From Diphasiastrum complanatum (taxonomy: Eukaryota; Streptophyta; Lycopodiopsida; Lycopodiales; Lycopodiaceae): 42,414 bases of DNA. Under the pieces are notes generated by a model. The model was not told where the DNA came from, searched no databases, and saw only the letters and a program-made list of their open reading frames with translations. Made by a program: the position numbers and the translations under genes. The stretch's first letter is position 1; each line of letters opens with the position of its first letter. Location of the stretch: positions 1-42,414 of the forward strand of contig MU835030.1 in NCBI GenBank assembly GCA_029204225.1. Reading direction: 5' to 3'. Positions 41,015-42,414 of the stretch are shown one piece after another.

Positions 41015-42414
41015 GTATTGCTATCACAGTCTTGTTCTATGGACTTATCCTTTGTGGCATAGATGACAATGTTTTGAGATATTGGCTCTTTAGTGAGAGG
41101 GACTTTATCGACGTTTCCCTAAAAAGTATAGTGAGATTCTCCAAACTACAAGGTTAAGTTCATTGTTTGAAATGCTAATTCTTTTCTTGCTATTAGCGAT
41201 CACGGTAGGCTTGGTTCTTATCATTGAATTACATGTGATACTTTGTTTTGAATGTGGTCTTAACTTGTTATTAGACCTTTTTTTAGAAACTTGGAGATCT
41301 TTTTTCCCTCTTGTGAGCTAAATTCATCCTCTTCTTCCTCCAACTTGTTTTACATCGACTCATTTTTATTTGCTTTTGTTGCAAACAATCTGGGTATTTG
41401 AGAATCGAGATCTTTCAAGAGTTGATTGAGCTGAGTCATTCTTTTAGCAATACCATCTCCATGCATCATTTGTACTTGTAATTTAGAGATATACTTATAG
41501 GAGGCATTCCTGCTAGTATGGTCAACAATTATTGTAGAATATTTCTTCTAGCAATTTTCCTACCAGAGTGGCTTATCATTTATTTTGCACAAGAATGCCT
41601 ACTTTGTAGGTGGATTGTTTTTCTCTTACTCAAGTGATCCAATTGCTGTAAATTTTTTCATCGATGAGTGTACCTTCAGTCAATCTATTGGCAACGATGC
41701 ATTCATTAGAGCTTTTTCTTCAACGACACTTCAGGATCTCTTTGGTAGCAACAATCTACTTGAATAGTAATGTTTGAGATTGTGTGTCATGAAGGTTTGA
41801 CATGTTTGATAAAGTTGACACCGGTCATAAGCCTTTAGGTTTTGAAATTTGCCTCAGAAAGTTTGTTACTCAATTGTGAAATAGTGTTATCAAAGTATGT
41901 GGACAATTTTTGTATTCTTCATAATTCAATTTGAAGTTTGAGTGGCTTGATTCTATTCTTGAACATTTTCGTAATTTAGAGTGCTATTAACACTCCTAGA
42001 ATGAGTTGATGTAGAATTGTCAAATTGCAATTTAAAATGATGACATAGACATATTTTTGCTTGCTGATATGGATGTTCACAATATTTTTTTGCCCTTCAA
42101 AATTCAAATACATCCAAAATGGGCTTTTATGTGCAAAATGCTCGTCATATTTGGCTCCAAGATTAACAATCTACCTCCAAGTTATACTTTGTTACTAAGA
42201 TAATTTTAATGGTGACTATACTTGTGTATAACAATGGTTCACTCATTTGTTCTAGAGGGTATAGCAACGGGCCAATGCATACCTTAGACTATCAAGGAGT
42301 AATTTTCAAGACTTACTTGACCAACTTATGAATGAGTGAGCAAAGGATCATCAAAACTATGAGTCGTGCTACTACTTGCTAACCCTCCATCATGAGCTTG
42401 ATGCCAAGTTCGTT
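41015..42414. other. Right end: probable intron, no feature recognised
   Basis: If exon 40917-41014 is right, this is the next intron of the RDM4-like gene. I searched it by eye for later blocks of the family and found none. Open frame 41585-41767 shows no domain. Confidence 0.45.

Overview
The window is nuclear DNA from a plant, probably one with a large, repeat-rich genome. It holds Ty1/copia retrotransposons in several states of decay, relics of a LINE, a Helitron and a Gypsy element, long CT and TG microsatellites, and one split host gene whose introns are up to about 4.6 kb. I see no bacterial, organellar or phage genes. I cannot name the species from sequence alone; a fern or gymnosperm-like genome is a guess from intron length and repeat load.

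Layout. 1-5060: a minus-strand degraded Copia element (Element 1) with a part 3' LTR at the window edge, a 5' LTR holding a 247-bp CT tract, no integrase core, and a 650-bp tandem duplication across the RT/RNase H boundary. 5061-7320: AT-rich, non-coding, with small tandem duplications. 7324-8850: a plus-strand LINE relic (endonuclease then RT). 8850-11700: non-coding, with a 135-bp tandem repeat and a 119-bp TG tract. 11728-12108: an RNase H relic of Gypsy type. 12960-23880: a nest. An old plus-strand Copia (Element A) is split by a minus-strand Copia (Element B, about 13.96-16.79 kb) and again by a complete minus-strand Copia (Element C, 17415-23845). Element C has 655-bp LTRs that differ at one base, a 5-bp target duplication with one mismatch, PBS, PPT and an uninterrupted 1317-codon Gag-Pol. 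23868-28335: relics of C-related minus-strand elements (F and G). Two of them carry the same non-Copia segment where RT should be; they are cut by a solo LTR-like block and a Helitron helicase fragment. 28340-32245: a plus-strand Copia derivative (Element D) with gag fused to RNase H, itself split by Element E (29517-31847), which has a perfect 5-bp target duplication.

From about 32.8 kb to the right edge the DNA changes character. A promoter-like stretch with a G-box and TATA-like sequence leads to a 5' leader exon with a consensus splice donor, then to three coding exons (35110-35320, 36274-36351, 40917-41014). Their splice phases agree and their combined motifs match the N-terminal part of the Iwr1/RDM4 (DMS4) family. 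The gene runs off the right end. Its first intron holds a strong GC-rich hairpin and a tandem pair of tRNA-like SINE heads.

The window thus reads as a transposon graveyard with one young, possibly still competent Copia element, next to the 5' half of a host gene of the RNA polymerase assembly / RNA-directed DNA methylation family. In plants RDM4 acts in the pathway that silences such elements, but adjacency here is no evidence of a functional link.
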